Shown piece by piece: positions 1 through 8,625 of a stretch of 64,000 bases of DNA. The notes beneath the pieces are model-generated. The model was not told the origin of the DNA, did not search any database, and was given only the letters and a program-made list of their open reading frames with translations. The number at the start of each line of letters is the position of its first letter. The stretch's first letter is position 1. The stretch spans positions 748,388 through 812,387 of the forward strand of contig JAGDZV010000001.1 of assembly GCA_049115495.1 (NCBI GenBank), read 5' to 3'. The position numbers and the translations under genes are program-made. This stretch comes from JACPUW01 sp049115495 (GTDB taxonomy: Bacteria; Bacteroidota; Bacteroidia; CAILMK01; JACPUW01).

Positions 1-1795
1 TCTTCTCGTAAGCTTTTATATAATGACCAATCAGATTGCTCCAATCAAAGCGTTCAGAGAATTCTTCTAATCGTGTTTTGTATTCTAGCCTTGCTCGGCG
101 ACTACCTTTCGTAAAGTTTAAAAGATACTTGGCCAAATTCTCAGCGGCTTTTTCATCATCTTCTCCTCTTCTTTTGGTTACATGTAGACCAAGATCTTCA
201 TGATCTGCATCCATATCGGTTACAAAGTTTCCGAAACCTGAAAGATCGGATGTTACTGTAGGAACTCCACGAGCAATACACTCAAGAGGGGTATATCCCC
301 AAGGCTCGTAATAACTCGGAAAAACACCTAAATGGCAACCACGAACAAATTCATCATAATCAAAACCGAAAAGGGGGTTTGTACTCTCGATAAAATCCGG
401 GTGATAAACAACTTTAACCTTATCTAATGGGCTGTTGAGCAAACGATTATCTCTTAAATAATTAAGCACTTCATCATTCACGTCATCTTTAAGATTGTGC
501 GTAACTATTATTGGCCATTCTTTCCCTTTCCAGTTCTGTAGTGTTCTCCTATATCGTAGTTTCCAATAATCATCTACCAAATCGTTCAACTCTGGAAGTC
601 GATGGTCTTCGTCATCGCCCACCGCTTTATAAATAAGCCTTTGCTTAATCTGTTTAATGATTTGATCGCATGTTCTATCGATTTCTTCCATTACACCACG
701 GCCTTCAAGCACATTGGGATTTATACTCCAAGTGGGCTTTTTGGTAATCATAAAGAAAACAACCGTTCGGTCTACGTTTTCCTTAATCATATATTCATTA
801 AGCCGTTTCAATGCATCAAGGGTAACATCATAACCTTTATTCCTATACTCATATCTACCTGAAGAAAACAAGTAAATTGTTTTATCTAAGTCAAAAGCGT
901 AACTCTGAAAAAAGTGCCCCATGGTAAACCTATGAATCTTCGTTTTAGCTTCAATGTGCTTATTCTGAATTTCATAGTTAGCTAGATAACGTCTGATATT
1001 CAACCCATTTGGCGTAACCACATCAGCTTTTAGACCGTATAGACTACCAAATTCATCAGATGTTAATGAGCTTACAGTAGTAAAAATATCGGCATTCTTT
1101 GCCCCTTGATATTCTAGACTTACTTGACTAAATATTCCATAATTCCTGCTTTCTTGTCTCCAATCATAGCTATCAATTATATCGTAATAATTGGGCGTAT
1201 TTGATGCTAAATACCTCCCTAAGAGCGTAGCATGTGTGGTAAAAACAGTTTTTACCGTGCTCTTTTTCATTTTAAGTTGAAGCAATGCTGGGGCCGTCAT
1301 CCACTCGTGAAACTGAGCAATTAGTGAATTACCTTTTGAAGTAACCTCTTCATTTGTAACGGTTAGAAATGTTTGAACTACATCTCCAAAAAGCAACATT
1401 TTTCTGGCCAGCTCATCTGCGGTAGAATAGTCAATATCAAAGCCTTCACTTAAGGCCTTTTCAATATTATCCATTCTATTAAAGGCAAAATCAGGATTTA
1501 TAAGTACCACTTTTGGCCTACCCGAAACCAGCCACCTACCGTAAACCACTTCATAACCCATGTTTCTAAGCCTTTGAACCGATTTAGAAATTTCATCAGT
1601 ATCTGTATGAATCTCTTCAATCTCGGCCATTATATTTCTATCTACATAAGGGCCAATTAAGAAGAAATTATCACCAAAAGCTTTCACCATTTCAGGCAAT
1701 TTTGAGCGTATAACGGTATAAATTCCGCCTTGCTGATTACATACCTCCCATGATATTTCTGCGAGAAAAGACGCCTTCAACTGATTTGATAACAT
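1..1795 (-). CDS. Glycogen synthase, GT3 family (3' end cut by window edge)
   Basis: This gene transfers glucose from a nucleotide sugar onto glycogen in the cytoplasm. The reading frame starts at ATG 1795 and stays open for 598 codons to the left edge, so only the last few residues and the stop are missing. The N-terminus has EISWEVCNQQGGIYTVIRSK, the signature of the animal/fungal-type GT3 synthases, not the GT5 bacterial type. Near residue 510 the C-terminal half has YYEPWGYTPLE, the paired-glutamate (E-x7-E) active-site motif of GT3. GT3 enzymes are common in Bacteroidota. It lies downstream of a strong terminator and has its own transcription unit. The family assignment is secure; nucleotide-sugar preference cannot be read here. 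Confidence 0.92.
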   Translation of the reverse strand, partial: MLSNQLKASFLAEISWEVCNQQGGIYTVIRSKLPEMVKAFGDNFFLIGPYVDRNIMAEIEEIHTDTDEISKSVQRLRNMGYEVVYGRWLVSGRPKVVLINPDFAFNRMDNIEKALSEGFDIDYSTADELARKMLLFGDVVQTFLTVTNEEVTSKGNSLIAQFHEWMTAPALLQLKMKKSTVKTVFTTHATLLGRYLASNTPNYYDIIDSYDWRQESRNYGIFSQVSLEYQGAKNADIFTTVSSLTSDEFGSLYGLKADVVTPNGLNIRRYLANYEIQNKHIEAKTKIHRFTMGHFFQSYAFDLDKTIYLFSSGRYEYRNKGYDVTLDALKRLNEYMIKENVDRTVVFFMITKKPTWSINPNVLEGRGVMEEIDRTCDQIIKQIKQRLIYKAVGDDEDHRLPELNDLVDDYWKLRYRRTLQNWKGKEWPIIVTHNLKDDVNDEVLNYLRDNRLLNSPLDKVKVVYHPDFIESTNPLFGFDYDEFVRGCHLGVFPSYYEPWGYTPLECIARGVPTVTSDLSGFGNFVTDMDADHEDLGLHVTKRRGEDDEKAAENLAKYLLNFTKGSRRARLEYKTRLEEFSERFDWSNLIGHYIKAYEK

Positions 1796-1865
1796 GCCTA
1801 TGAAATTTGTCGCAAGTTAACTTTGGATGTGCTTCCTTTTATGATCAAAAGCTACTAAAAACGAA

Positions 1866-1889
1866 AAAGCATCCCTCTCGAGATGCTTT
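1866..1889 (-). terminator. Intrinsic terminator of the DLH gene
   Basis: Perfect 8-bp arms (aaagcatc at 1866-1873 and gatgcttt at 1882-1889) enclose an 8-nt loop. On the minus strand the second arm runs into a T-rich tract (complement of 1855-1868). It lies 24 bases past the stop of the hydrolase at 1913 and separates it from the glycogen synthase. Confidence 0.75.
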
Positions 1890-1912
1890 CCCAATATTTG
1901 TCCGCGAAATGA

Positions 1913-2770
1913 TTAAAAAACTTCTTCTAAAAACGCCATAAGCTTTGCCCATGATCTTTGATCAACATCGGCATTATAGGCCAAGGGCAAATCAAATTGC
2001 GCTCCTTTTTCCGTTGCCGCCGGATTAGTAAATGCGTGCACAGCACCCTCGTAATTAACAAACTCGTAGTCTACCTGTGCTGAATCCATTTCAGCTTTAA
2101 AGCTTGTTATAGCATCGGCACTTACAAAAGGATCGTCAGCCCCGTTCATTACAAGCACTTTTCCTTTTACCGAACCAGGAGTCGCTTTTTCTATAGCACC
2201 AATGCTACCATGAAATGTGGCTACAGCATCAAGATCAGCTTGTTGTCTTGCCATGTTTAATACCACACCTCCACCAAAACAATAACCAATAGCACCTATT
2301 TGATCGGCATTACACATTTCTGTATTTCTAAGTACATCTAAAGCCGCGTTAAACCTTTCTTTAGCTCCCGCAAAATCATTCATAACGGCACCAGCAAAAG
2401 GGCCAGCATCTTTTGGATGTTCTGCTTTTTTACCATTACCATACATATCAAGTGCAAAAGCTATATAACCTTGTTTGGCTAGTTTTTCGGCAACAGCTCT
2501 AGAGTGTTCGTTGTGGCCCCACCACTCATGTACCACCAAAATACCAGGACGCTTTGTTGCAAGATTTTTGTTATAGGCCAAATAACCTTTCATTATTATA
2601 CTATCGCCTTCATAACTTATCTCTTCTCCTATTACCATTGGTTCAGAGCGCTCTACTTTTTCAGCGCTTTCGCTTTCTTCATTAACACTTTTATCAATTT
2701 GATTGATAGCAGTTGAACCACAACTACTGAAGAATAAGGCAACCGCAATAATTAAAGTTAGGAATTTCAT
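1913..2770 (-). CDS. Dienelactone hydrolase-family lipoprotein
   Basis: Predicted secreted alpha/beta hydrolase of the dienelactone hydrolase (DLH) family, 285 aa. The first 17 residues are a lipoprotein signal ending in a lipobox (FFSSC, Cys17), so the enzyme should be tethered to the outer or inner membrane. The DLH nucleophile elbow GYCFGGG puts the catalytic Cys near residue 164. The acid is in NGADDPF (about Asp213) and the His in AVHAF (about His245), giving the full Cys-Asp-His triad. An acidic linker of about 30 residues follows the lipid anchor. The gene is monocistronic with its own terminator. The substrate is unknown; DLH members hydrolyse various esters and lactones. Confidence 0.85.
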   Translation of the reverse strand: MKFLTLIIAVALFFSSCGSTAINQIDKSVNEESESAEKVERSEPMVIGEEISYEGDSIIMKGYLAYNKNLATKRPGILVVHEWWGHNEHSRAVAEKLAKQGYIAFALDMYGNGKKAEHPKDAGPFAGAVMNDFAGAKERFNAALDVLRNTEMCNADQIGAIGYCFGGGVVLNMARQQADLDAVATFHGSIGAIEKATPGSVKGKVLVMNGADDPFVSADAITSFKAEMDSAQVDYEFVNYEGAVHAFTNPAATEKGAQFDLPLAYNADVDQRSWAKLMAFLEEVF

Positions 2771-3157
2771 GTTTGGTTGTTTGGGTAAGAAACAAGGTGA
2801 TGGGCATTATGTTTTAGAATAGCAGGTATTTGTGAATGAGCGGCGCTGCCAAATGGTAGCCTCTTTTAATTATTAATTAATGTCCAGCTTTGAACCAAGG
2901 AGCCAATGAATGCATTTTGGGTTTCAATTTCTCACCCTTTGAATTCAAAGAAGAGCCTTACCTAAAATAGACATAGGAAGCGAAATATGCATTGCTGAAA
3001 GTAATGATAAGGCGTGATTATGGAAACATTTTGACTAAAAACCAAAATATGCGCTCAACCTCAAATAATTCCGCTACCAAACATTTGATTTCCTTTTAAC
3101 CCTTATTTGTAGTTAGTTTAAAATGCTACTTTTAATATCGTGGCAAATCTTTTATAA
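2771..3157. other. Intergenic region between divergent genes
   Basis: A 387-base gap between the divergent hydrolase gene and the DUF4252 operon. It must hold both promoters. Apart from a candidate promoter at 3106-3134 I see no ORF, repeat or RNA-like structure in it. Confidence 0.5.
3106..3134 (+). promoter_or_regulatory. Candidate Bacteroidota-type promoter for the DUF4252/ABC operon
   Basis: TTTG at 3106-3109, a 17-base spacer, then TACTTTTA at 3127-3134, which matches the TAnnTTTG -7 consensus except for the last base. The implied start would be near 3140, about 18 bases before the ATG at 3158. This is a pattern match only. Confidence 0.35.
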
Positions 3158-3682
3158 ATGAGAATTTTAGTAAGCACCTTATTCATATTTATTTGTCAAT
3201 TGGTTTTTGGCCAAACTACAGTGAAAGAATTTGTAGGAAACTACGACGATACACGTTCATTCTTTCTATATCAAAGTACACTAAGAAGTTTTAGCGATGT
3301 AACTAGTGATGAGTTTAACAAACTAATTAGAGACGTAGACAAAATCTCAATTCATATTTTACCTCAAAATGGAGTTTCTGAAGGTGAAATAGACGATTTA
3401 ATTTTAAAATTAGAAAACGCAGGTCTTAAAGAAATGAAAAGCATATCAAAAAGAGCTGAAGGGGCTTCTTTCTACACTTCTACAGGAAAAAACTCACCTT
3501 TAACAGTGGGTGTTTTTTATAGAGAAGGAATGGCGGGCGTGGTGCAGCTAGACGGCGAAATTGACATGAAATATGTGGCCGCGCTAAAAGATGTAAATCC
3601 CGAAAAAGTTAGCACCTTCTTTGGTTTTGAGCAGCTTAAAGAAGAATTTGAAAACAACCGAACCGAAGAAGAAAATGAGTAA
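3158..3682 (+). CDS. DUF4252-like exported protein
   Basis: Small 174-aa protein with an N-terminal signal peptide (about residues 1-18, ending VFGQ) and no further membrane segment, so probably periplasmic. The body, with a predicted alternation of strands and helices and a C-terminal VNPEKVSTFFGF stretch, resembles the DUF4252 family of Bacteroidota, whose function is unknown. It is the first gene of an operon and its stop overlaps the ATG of the downstream ABC ATPase by 8 bases, which suggests translational coupling. The family call is by resemblance only. Confidence 0.6.
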   Translation: MRILVSTLFIFICQLVFGQTTVKEFVGNYDDTRSFFLYQSTLRSFSDVTSDEFNKLIRDVDKISIHILPQNGVSEGEIDDLILKLENAGLKEMKSISKRAEGASFYTSTGKNSPLTVGVFYREGMAGVVQLDGEIDMKYVAALKDVNPEKVSTFFGFEQLKEEFENNRTEEENE

Positions 3683-4577
3683 TGTTTTAGAAACTTTTGA
3701 CCTTACTAAAAAGTACGGACGAGTTACTGCTGTTAGCAATTTAAGCTTTTCAATAAAGCAAGGGCAGGTTTTTGGGATTCTTGGACCAAACGGAAGCGGT
3801 AAAACAACTACCCTTGGTATATTATCAGGTGTTACAAATGCTACATCAGGAAACTTTGAGTGGTTTGGGCAAACAGGTGGGCATGAGATTAGACAAAAAC
3901 AAGGTATAATTTTAGAGCGCCCCAACTTTTATCCTTATATGAGCGCCTACAAAAACTTAAAAGTTGTTGCTGCTATTAAATCTATTTCTAATGCTGATGA
4001 AAGAATTAATAGCGTTTTAAAACAAGTTGGGCTTTTTGAGAGGAGAAACGACAGGTTTAAGACATACTCATTGGGCATGAAACAACGGCTTTCAATTGGT
4101 TCGGCCTTACTGAGCAACCCTAAGGTTTTGGTACTTGACGAGCCCACAAATGGCCTTGACCCACAAGGTATTGCCGAAATTAGAGAGCTTATAATTCAAA
4201 TTGCCAAAGAAGGAAAAACAATAGTTTTAGCATCTCATTTACTTGACGAGGTGCAAAAGGTTTGTACCGACTTTATGATTCTTAGCAAAGGCAAACTAAT
4301 GCATCAAGGTCCTGTGGCCGAAGTAATTGGCGAAACCCAAAAAGTAGAGCTTGCTTCAGAAAATGAAGAGGATTTAAATAAAGCATTAGATCAAATTGAC
4401 TTTGTAGCGCATAAAAGCTTTGAAAATGGAGTTTTTAAAGTGGTGCTTACAGATAGCGGAACAGCCGCTGAACTCAATTCTATTTTAAATAACCAAGGAA
4501 TCGCGCTCAATCATTTGGTAAAGGTTAAGCAAAGCTTAGAGCAAAAATTCTTAGAAATACTGAAGCAAAATGATTAG
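3675..4577 (+). CDS. ABC transporter ATP-binding protein
   Basis: ATPase subunit of an ABC-2-type exporter, about 300 aa. Walker A GPNGSGKTT is at about residues 37-45, the signature YSLGMKQR near 130, Walker B VLVLDEPTNGLDP near 151-162 and the H-loop LASHLLDE shortly after. The ATG at 3675 is chosen, not an in-frame one at 3621, because it gives the usual N-terminus (MSNVLETFDLTKKYG) and overlaps the upstream stop by only 8 bases. The C-terminal 80 residues are a DrrA-like extension. The next gene is its permease (8-base overlap). GldA of gliding motility is a relative, but nothing here singles that role out. Confidence 0.88.
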   Translation: MSNVLETFDLTKKYGRVTAVSNLSFSIKQGQVFGILGPNGSGKTTTLGILSGVTNATSGNFEWFGQTGGHEIRQKQGIILERPNFYPYMSAYKNLKVVAAIKSISNADERINSVLKQVGLFERRNDRFKTYSLGMKQRLSIGSALLSNPKVLVLDEPTNGLDPQGIAEIRELIIQIAKEGKTIVLASHLLDEVQKVCTDFMILSKGKLMHQGPVAEVIGETQKVELASENEEDLNKALDQIDFVAHKSFENGVFKVVLTDSGTAAELNSILNNQGIALNHLVKVKQSLEQKFLEILKQND

Positions 4578-5373
4578 GCTAATAAAAATTGAATTCTTAA
4601 AGCTAAAGGCATACAAGCCTTTTTGGATTCTTACAATTCTATATGCGGCTATAATAATTGGGCTCGGCCTTTGGGCGCCTAGTTTTTTAGACTGGTGGAG
4701 CGATAAAGGCGCAAGTTTTAGTGGTATTTTACCCAATACAATGCCAATATTTGAGTACGATGACGTTTGGCAAAACCTTACCTTTTTGGGCAGATTTTTT
4801 ATGCCATTATTGGCATTTTTAATAATTACCATTGTTAACAATGAGTTTACTTTCAATACACAAAAGCAAAACATAATTGATGGTATGAGCCGTCTTGAAT
4901 GGTTTGGTTCTAAGCTTATATTCTTACTTATAATAGTTGTATTCGCAACTTTTCTTCATTTTATTGTGGGTCTTTATTTGGGAGCCAATTACTCAAGTGT
5001 TCAAGGCGCCGAGTATGTGTTTAAAAATATTGCATTTATACCTGCATACGCCTTGCAAGCGCTCTCATTTCTATCGCTTGCTATGCTTATTGTAATCTTA
5101 ATTAAAAAATCAATTTTAAGCTTTGGTGTTTTATTGCTTCTTTATTGGCCAGGCGAGCAGTTAATTAGATTCTTCTTACCAGATGCTACCGAAAGTATAC
5201 ACTTTCTTTTCCCTATAAAAAGTATGATGAACTTAATCCCAAACCCTTTTCCAAAGTACATATTTATGGAAGCTGATTTCAATGTTGACTTTCAGGCGGT
5301 ATTAATTCAAGTAGCGTATATAATCGTATTTTGGACATTGAGTTACTTCATTTTAAAGAAAAGAGATATTTAG
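4570..5373 (+). CDS. ABC-2 type permease
   Basis: Membrane partner of the ATPase just upstream, 267 aa with about six hydrophobic segments: one near residues 17-36, a second near 75-90, then several between 110 and 265. The layout, with a long extracytoplasmic stretch after the first helix, is that of ABC-2 permeases in drug, lipid or polymer export. It starts 8 bases inside the ATPase gene, and its stop lies two bases before the next ATG. The transported substrate cannot be inferred. Confidence 0.8.
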   Translation: MIRLIKIEFLKLKAYKPFWILTILYAAIIIGLGLWAPSFLDWWSDKGASFSGILPNTMPIFEYDDVWQNLTFLGRFFMPLLAFLIITIVNNEFTFNTQKQNIIDGMSRLEWFGSKLIFLLIIVVFATFLHFIVGLYLGANYSSVQGAEYVFKNIAFIPAYALQALSFLSLAMLIVILIKKSILSFGVLLLLYWPGEQLIRFFLPDATESIHFLFPIKSMMNLIPNPFPKYIFMEADFNVDFQAVLIQVAYIIVFWTLSYFILKKRDI

Positions 5374-5375
5374 CT

Positions 5376-5759
5376 ATGACACAGTTTTTAGGTAATATGA
5401 AAAGAAACGACTATTTGGTTCTATTGCATGTATCTCAGTTTGCGGGGGCTATTGTTCCTATGGCTGGTTTTGTTGTGCCAATTCTACTATGGGCCACCAA
5501 AAAAGATGAAGACCAAATGGTAGACCTTCATGGCCGAATTATATTGAATTGGCTAATTTCAGCATTTATCCTAGGCATTATTGGAGGTGTATTATCAATG
5601 ATATTTATTGGTATTCCAATTCTAATAGTTGTGGGAATTTGCTCTATTGTTTTTCCGATAATTGGGGCTATTAAGGCTGCAAATAAAGAAACATGGCTAT
5701 ATCCGCTTAGCCTTGATATATTAGGTGTAAAGGAAAGAATGGTAGATCGCTGGTATTGA
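5376..5759 (+). CDS. DUF4870 small membrane protein
   Basis: A 127-aa protein with three hydrophobic segments and the DUF4870 pattern: an N-terminal helix ending in FVVPILLW, then a charged loop, DLHGRIILNW, and two further helices ending in IGAIKAAN. The start at ATG 5376 is preferred because it follows the permease stop by two bases; the frame stays open upstream into the permease gene, and ATG 5397 is a shorter alternative. It is the last gene of the DUF4252/ABC operon. Function is unknown. Confidence 0.72.
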   Translation: MTQFLGNMKRNDYLVLLHVSQFAGAIVPMAGFVVPILLWATKKDEDQMVDLHGRIILNWLISAFILGIIGGVLSMIFIGIPILIVVGICSIVFPIIGAIKAANKETWLYPLSLDILGVKERMVDRWY

Positions 5760-5813
5760 TTACGTTTTTCTTAAGGTAGAATTATGGCAATAAAACTATT
5801 TTTTTAATTTTAT

Positions 5814-5829
5814 TACTACATTTATAGTT
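5814..5829 (+). promoter_or_regulatory. Candidate BlaI/MecI-type operator
   Basis: TACTACATTTATAGTT resembles the bla/mec operator half-site built on TACA and TGTA cores: it has TACA and a near-match TATA with the same spacing, plus a flanking ACTA/TAGT dyad. It lies 32 bases before the GTG start of the BlaI-like gene, the expected place for autoregulation. The assignment rests on this resemblance and position. Confidence 0.4.
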
Positions 5830-5860
5830 ACACATTTAAATATTTAGTTATGTTTGAAGT

Positions 5861-6235
5861 GTGAAAGAGTTAACCAAAGCCGAAGAAGAATTAATGAATG
5901 TACTATGGAAGCTTGAAAAAGCTTTTCTTAAGGACATTATTGAAGCATTCCCAGAACCAAAACCAGCGTATACTACGGTATCAACTGTTCTTAGAGTTCT
6001 TGTTAAAAAAGAAGTAGTAGGGTTTAATACTTATAGCAAAGTACATGAGTATTTTCCTAGAATAAAAAAGAAAGAGTATTTCAAAAACCACTTTTCTAGA
6101 ATTGCCAAAAGCTTTTTTGGTGGATCGTACACATCGCTTCTTTCAAACTTTACTAGTGCAGATAATTTAAGCATAACAGATCTTGAAGAGATTAAGAGTT
6201 TGATTGATTCTGAAATAAAAAAGAAGAAAAAATGA
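5861..6235 (+). CDS. BlaI/MecI-family transcriptional repressor
   Basis: A 124-aa repressor with an N-terminal winged helix. LTKAEEELMNVLWKLEKAFLKD and the recognition region PAYTTVSTVLRVLVKKEVV are typical of the BlaI/MecI family in Bacteroidota. The start is GTG 5861; the ATG ten bases earlier is out of frame and ends after four codons. In the family, the repressor dimer sits on its operator until cleaved by or relieved through a cognate M56 peptidase, and such a gene overlaps its 3' end by four bases (ATGA). Targets other than its own operon are unknown. Confidence 0.9.
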   Translation: MKELTKAEEELMNVLWKLEKAFLKDIIEAFPEPKPAYTTVSTVLRVLVKKEVVGFNTYSKVHEYFPRIKKKEYFKNHFSRIAKSFFGGSYTSLLSNFTSADNLSITDLEEIKSLIDSEIKKKKK

Positions 6236-7587
6236 TGGTTGAGCTTTTAATATCACTGCTAAAAGCCAGCATCATAAGTTTCTTTTTTTATTTGGCTTAC
6301 ATGCTGCTTTTGAGAAAACTAAGCTTCTTTTCGCTAAATAGATTAATTCTAATGAGCATAATCCCAATTAGCTTGGCGATAGTACTAAACCCTTTACAAA
6401 CTCAAATTGAACTACCTATAACTCCATTAAATTTTGAGCCGGTAATAGAAGGTTTAATTTTAGAAAATGAAGTACCGATATCTGAAGTAGCCGACATCAA
6501 CAATTCTATTAGCCCAGTAATTTTTTTAATCGTAATCTATATAGTTGGTCTTATACTCACGCTATTTAGCACAATACGAAACGTTTTTTCGGTATCAAAA
6601 CTTGTGCGTAAAAACAATAAAATAGAAAATTATGGCACCTACGTGATAGAAATTGATGGGATTAATCCTTCGTCATTTTTCAATTACATTTTTATAGGCT
6701 CTAAACTTGACCCTGTACAAAAGCAAGTGATAATTGCACATGAACAATGGCATTATCAAAAGCTCCATAGCCTTGATTTATTAGTATATCAACTATACAA
6801 ATCCATCTTTTGGTTTAACCCAATTGTATATCTACTCGAAAAAGAACTTAAACAGGTTCATGAATTTCAAGTAGACAAAAAAGTGCTTTTATCAGAAATT
6901 GAAAAATCACAATATTTAGCCTGCTTGGTAAATGCTATTACCTACCCAAAACTAAAATACACCCTAACACATCAATTTTATAATCACCCTTTAAAAAACC
7001 GCATTAAAATGATTTCAAAAACACCATCAAAACCAGTTCAATTATTCAAGTACACTACCCTTTTAATAGTAGTTGCGCTTTCAGCTTATTCTTTTTCAAG
7101 CCAAACACAACAAGAATTGTCACTTACACCTTTAGGCCTTGGTTACAATTTAAACTCGGCCGTTACCCCAACCGATGCTGATAAATACGGAAGTATTCCT
7201 TCTATTTCTCCTATTAAGAGCCCACATTATCTATCGGGTTTTGGCCAAAGACTTAATCCTATTACTAAAGAAAAACATCTTCATAGAGGTATTGATTTAA
7301 AAGCTTCAATTGGCACCCCCGTTTTGGCTACAGGAAATGGAATTGTAAGTGTTGCTGATACTGCTGATAAGTATGGAATTAGAGTAATGATACGAAATAC
7401 TGAAGTATACGAAACCCACTTTACCCATTTAAGCGAAATATTAGTTGAAGAAGGCCAAAAAGTAAAAAAAGGCGACGTAATTGCAAAGTCTGGAAATACT
7501 GGTTTAAGTACGGGCCCTCATCTACATTACGAAGTAATTGAAAATGGTGAATTTGTTGACCCAGCTAAATTCATTAAGGAGCAGTAG
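6232..7587 (+). CDS. BlaR1-like M56 peptidase fused to an M23 endopeptidase domain
   Basis: A 451-aa membrane protein with two peptidase domains. Residues 1-120 hold about three transmembrane helices. The M56 zinc motif HEQWH begins at His170, followed by downstream helices as in BlaR1/MecR1. A further membrane segment lies at about 275-291. The C-terminal 120 residues are an M23/LytM domain with HRGID near 349 and GPHLHYEV near 430, which supplies the usual metal ligands. In BlaR1 the C-terminal sensor is a penicillin-binding domain; here it is replaced by a peptidoglycan-hydrolase fold, presumably outside the membrane. It is coupled to the BlaI gene, and its stop directly abuts the convergent ispB-like stop. 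Confidence 0.88.
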   Translation: MMVELLISLLKASIISFFFYLAYMLLLRKLSFFSLNRLILMSIIPISLAIVLNPLQTQIELPITPLNFEPVIEGLILENEVPISEVADINNSISPVIFLIVIYIVGLILTLFSTIRNVFSVSKLVRKNNKIENYGTYVIEIDGINPSSFFNYIFIGSKLDPVQKQVIIAHEQWHYQKLHSLDLLVYQLYKSIFWFNPIVYLLEKELKQVHEFQVDKKVLLSEIEKSQYLACLVNAITYPKLKYTLTHQFYNHPLKNRIKMISKTPSKPVQLFKYTTLLIVVALSAYSFSSQTQQELSLTPLGLGYNLNSAVTPTDADKYGSIPSISPIKSPHYLSGFGQRLNPITKEKHLHRGIDLKASIGTPVLATGNGIVSVADTADKYGIRVMIRNTEVYETHFTHLSEILVEEGQKVKKGDVIAKSGNTGLSTGPHLHYEVIENGEFVDPAKFIKEQ

Positions 7588-8565
7588 TTATTTCTTTCTT
7601 TCAATAGTAAATCGCACAAGCCCTTCAAGGCTATCTCGGTAAGGACCTGGCTCAAAGCTATTCAACACATCAAGTGCTTTGTTTTTGTATTCATGCATTT
7701 TTTCTACCGAATACTTTATACCTCCGTGGTCAAAAACAAATTGAGAAATTACGTTTAAGTCTTTCTTCTTGTTTTTAAAGCTCTTTATCCTCTTAATGAT
7801 AGCCTTGCGCTCCTTCTCATCTACGTTTTGAAGCGCATGAATGAGCGGTAAGGTCAATTTCTTTTCTTGTATATCTATGCCCCTTGGCTTGCCTATATCA
7901 GAGCCATCTCCATAATCAAAAAGGTCATCTTTTATCTGAAAAGCAATACCTACACTCTCTCCAAATACACGCATTTTGTCTAGAATTTCGTCATCTTCGG
8001 TATTGGAAGAAGCCCCTATAGCACAGCAAGATGAAATTAGAGAAGCTGTCTTCTTGGTAATTATGTCAAAATAAACATCTTCGTTTGTATTTAGCTTTCT
8101 AGCTTTTTCAAGCTGAAGCAATTCCCCTTCTGCCATGGCCTTTACGGCTTCGCTTAAGATCTTGAGCATTTTAAACTCATTATTCTGAAGCGACAGCAAC
8201 AAGCCACTGCTTAATAGGTAGTCACCAACCAAAACAGCAATCTTATTCTTCCAAAGTGCATTAACTGAGAAAAAACCCCTTCGCTGAAAAGCATCGTCAA
8301 CCACATCGTCATGAATTAAGGTTGCCGTATGCATAAGCTCTACCAATGAAGCACCTCTATAAGTTCCTTCATGAATTCCACCTGTAACGCCAGCTGATAG
8401 TAAAACGAACATAGGGCGCATTTGCTTGCCCTTTCGTTTCACTATATAGGTCATTATACGATCAAGCAAAGGAACTTTAGACGACATAGCAGCCCTAAAC
8501 TCCTTTTCAAAAACCTTCATTTCATTTGCAATGGGCTCTTTTATTTGATTAAGGCTAATGGTCAT
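7588..8565 (-). CDS. ispB: Polyprenyl diphosphate synthase
   Basis: Trans-prenyltransferase of 325 aa that elongates allylic diphosphates with IPP, most likely for the side chain of menaquinone. The first aspartate-rich motif LIHDDVVDD is near residues 81-89 and the second, KDDLFDYGD, near 210-218. The GKQMRPM segment near 46-52 binds diphosphate. Length and motifs fit the octaprenyl/solanesyl group. Product chain length is set by residues before the first motif, and I cannot determine it reliably. The gene is convergent with the M56 gene, with no gap between the stop codons. Confidence 0.9.
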   Translation of the reverse strand: MTISLNQIKEPIANEMKVFEKEFRAAMSSKVPLLDRIMTYIVKRKGKQMRPMFVLLSAGVTGGIHEGTYRGASLVELMHTATLIHDDVVDDAFQRRGFFSVNALWKNKIAVLVGDYLLSSGLLLSLQNNEFKMLKILSEAVKAMAEGELLQLEKARKLNTNEDVYFDIITKKTASLISSCCAIGASSNTEDDEILDKMRVFGESVGIAFQIKDDLFDYGDGSDIGKPRGIDIQEKKLTLPLIHALQNVDEKERKAIIKRIKSFKNKKKDLNVISQFVFDHGGIKYSVEKMHEYKNKALDVLNSFEPGPYRDSLEGLVRFTIERKK

Positions 8566-8625
8566 TTAAACAGCTAATCGTTTATTTTTGGACATCGAAA
8601 TTACTACCAAATCCAACATTCTTCA

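Noticed and set aside
602..862. 86-codon plus-strand open frame
   Set aside because: It lies wholly inside the minus-strand glycogen synthase gene and has no recognisable features.
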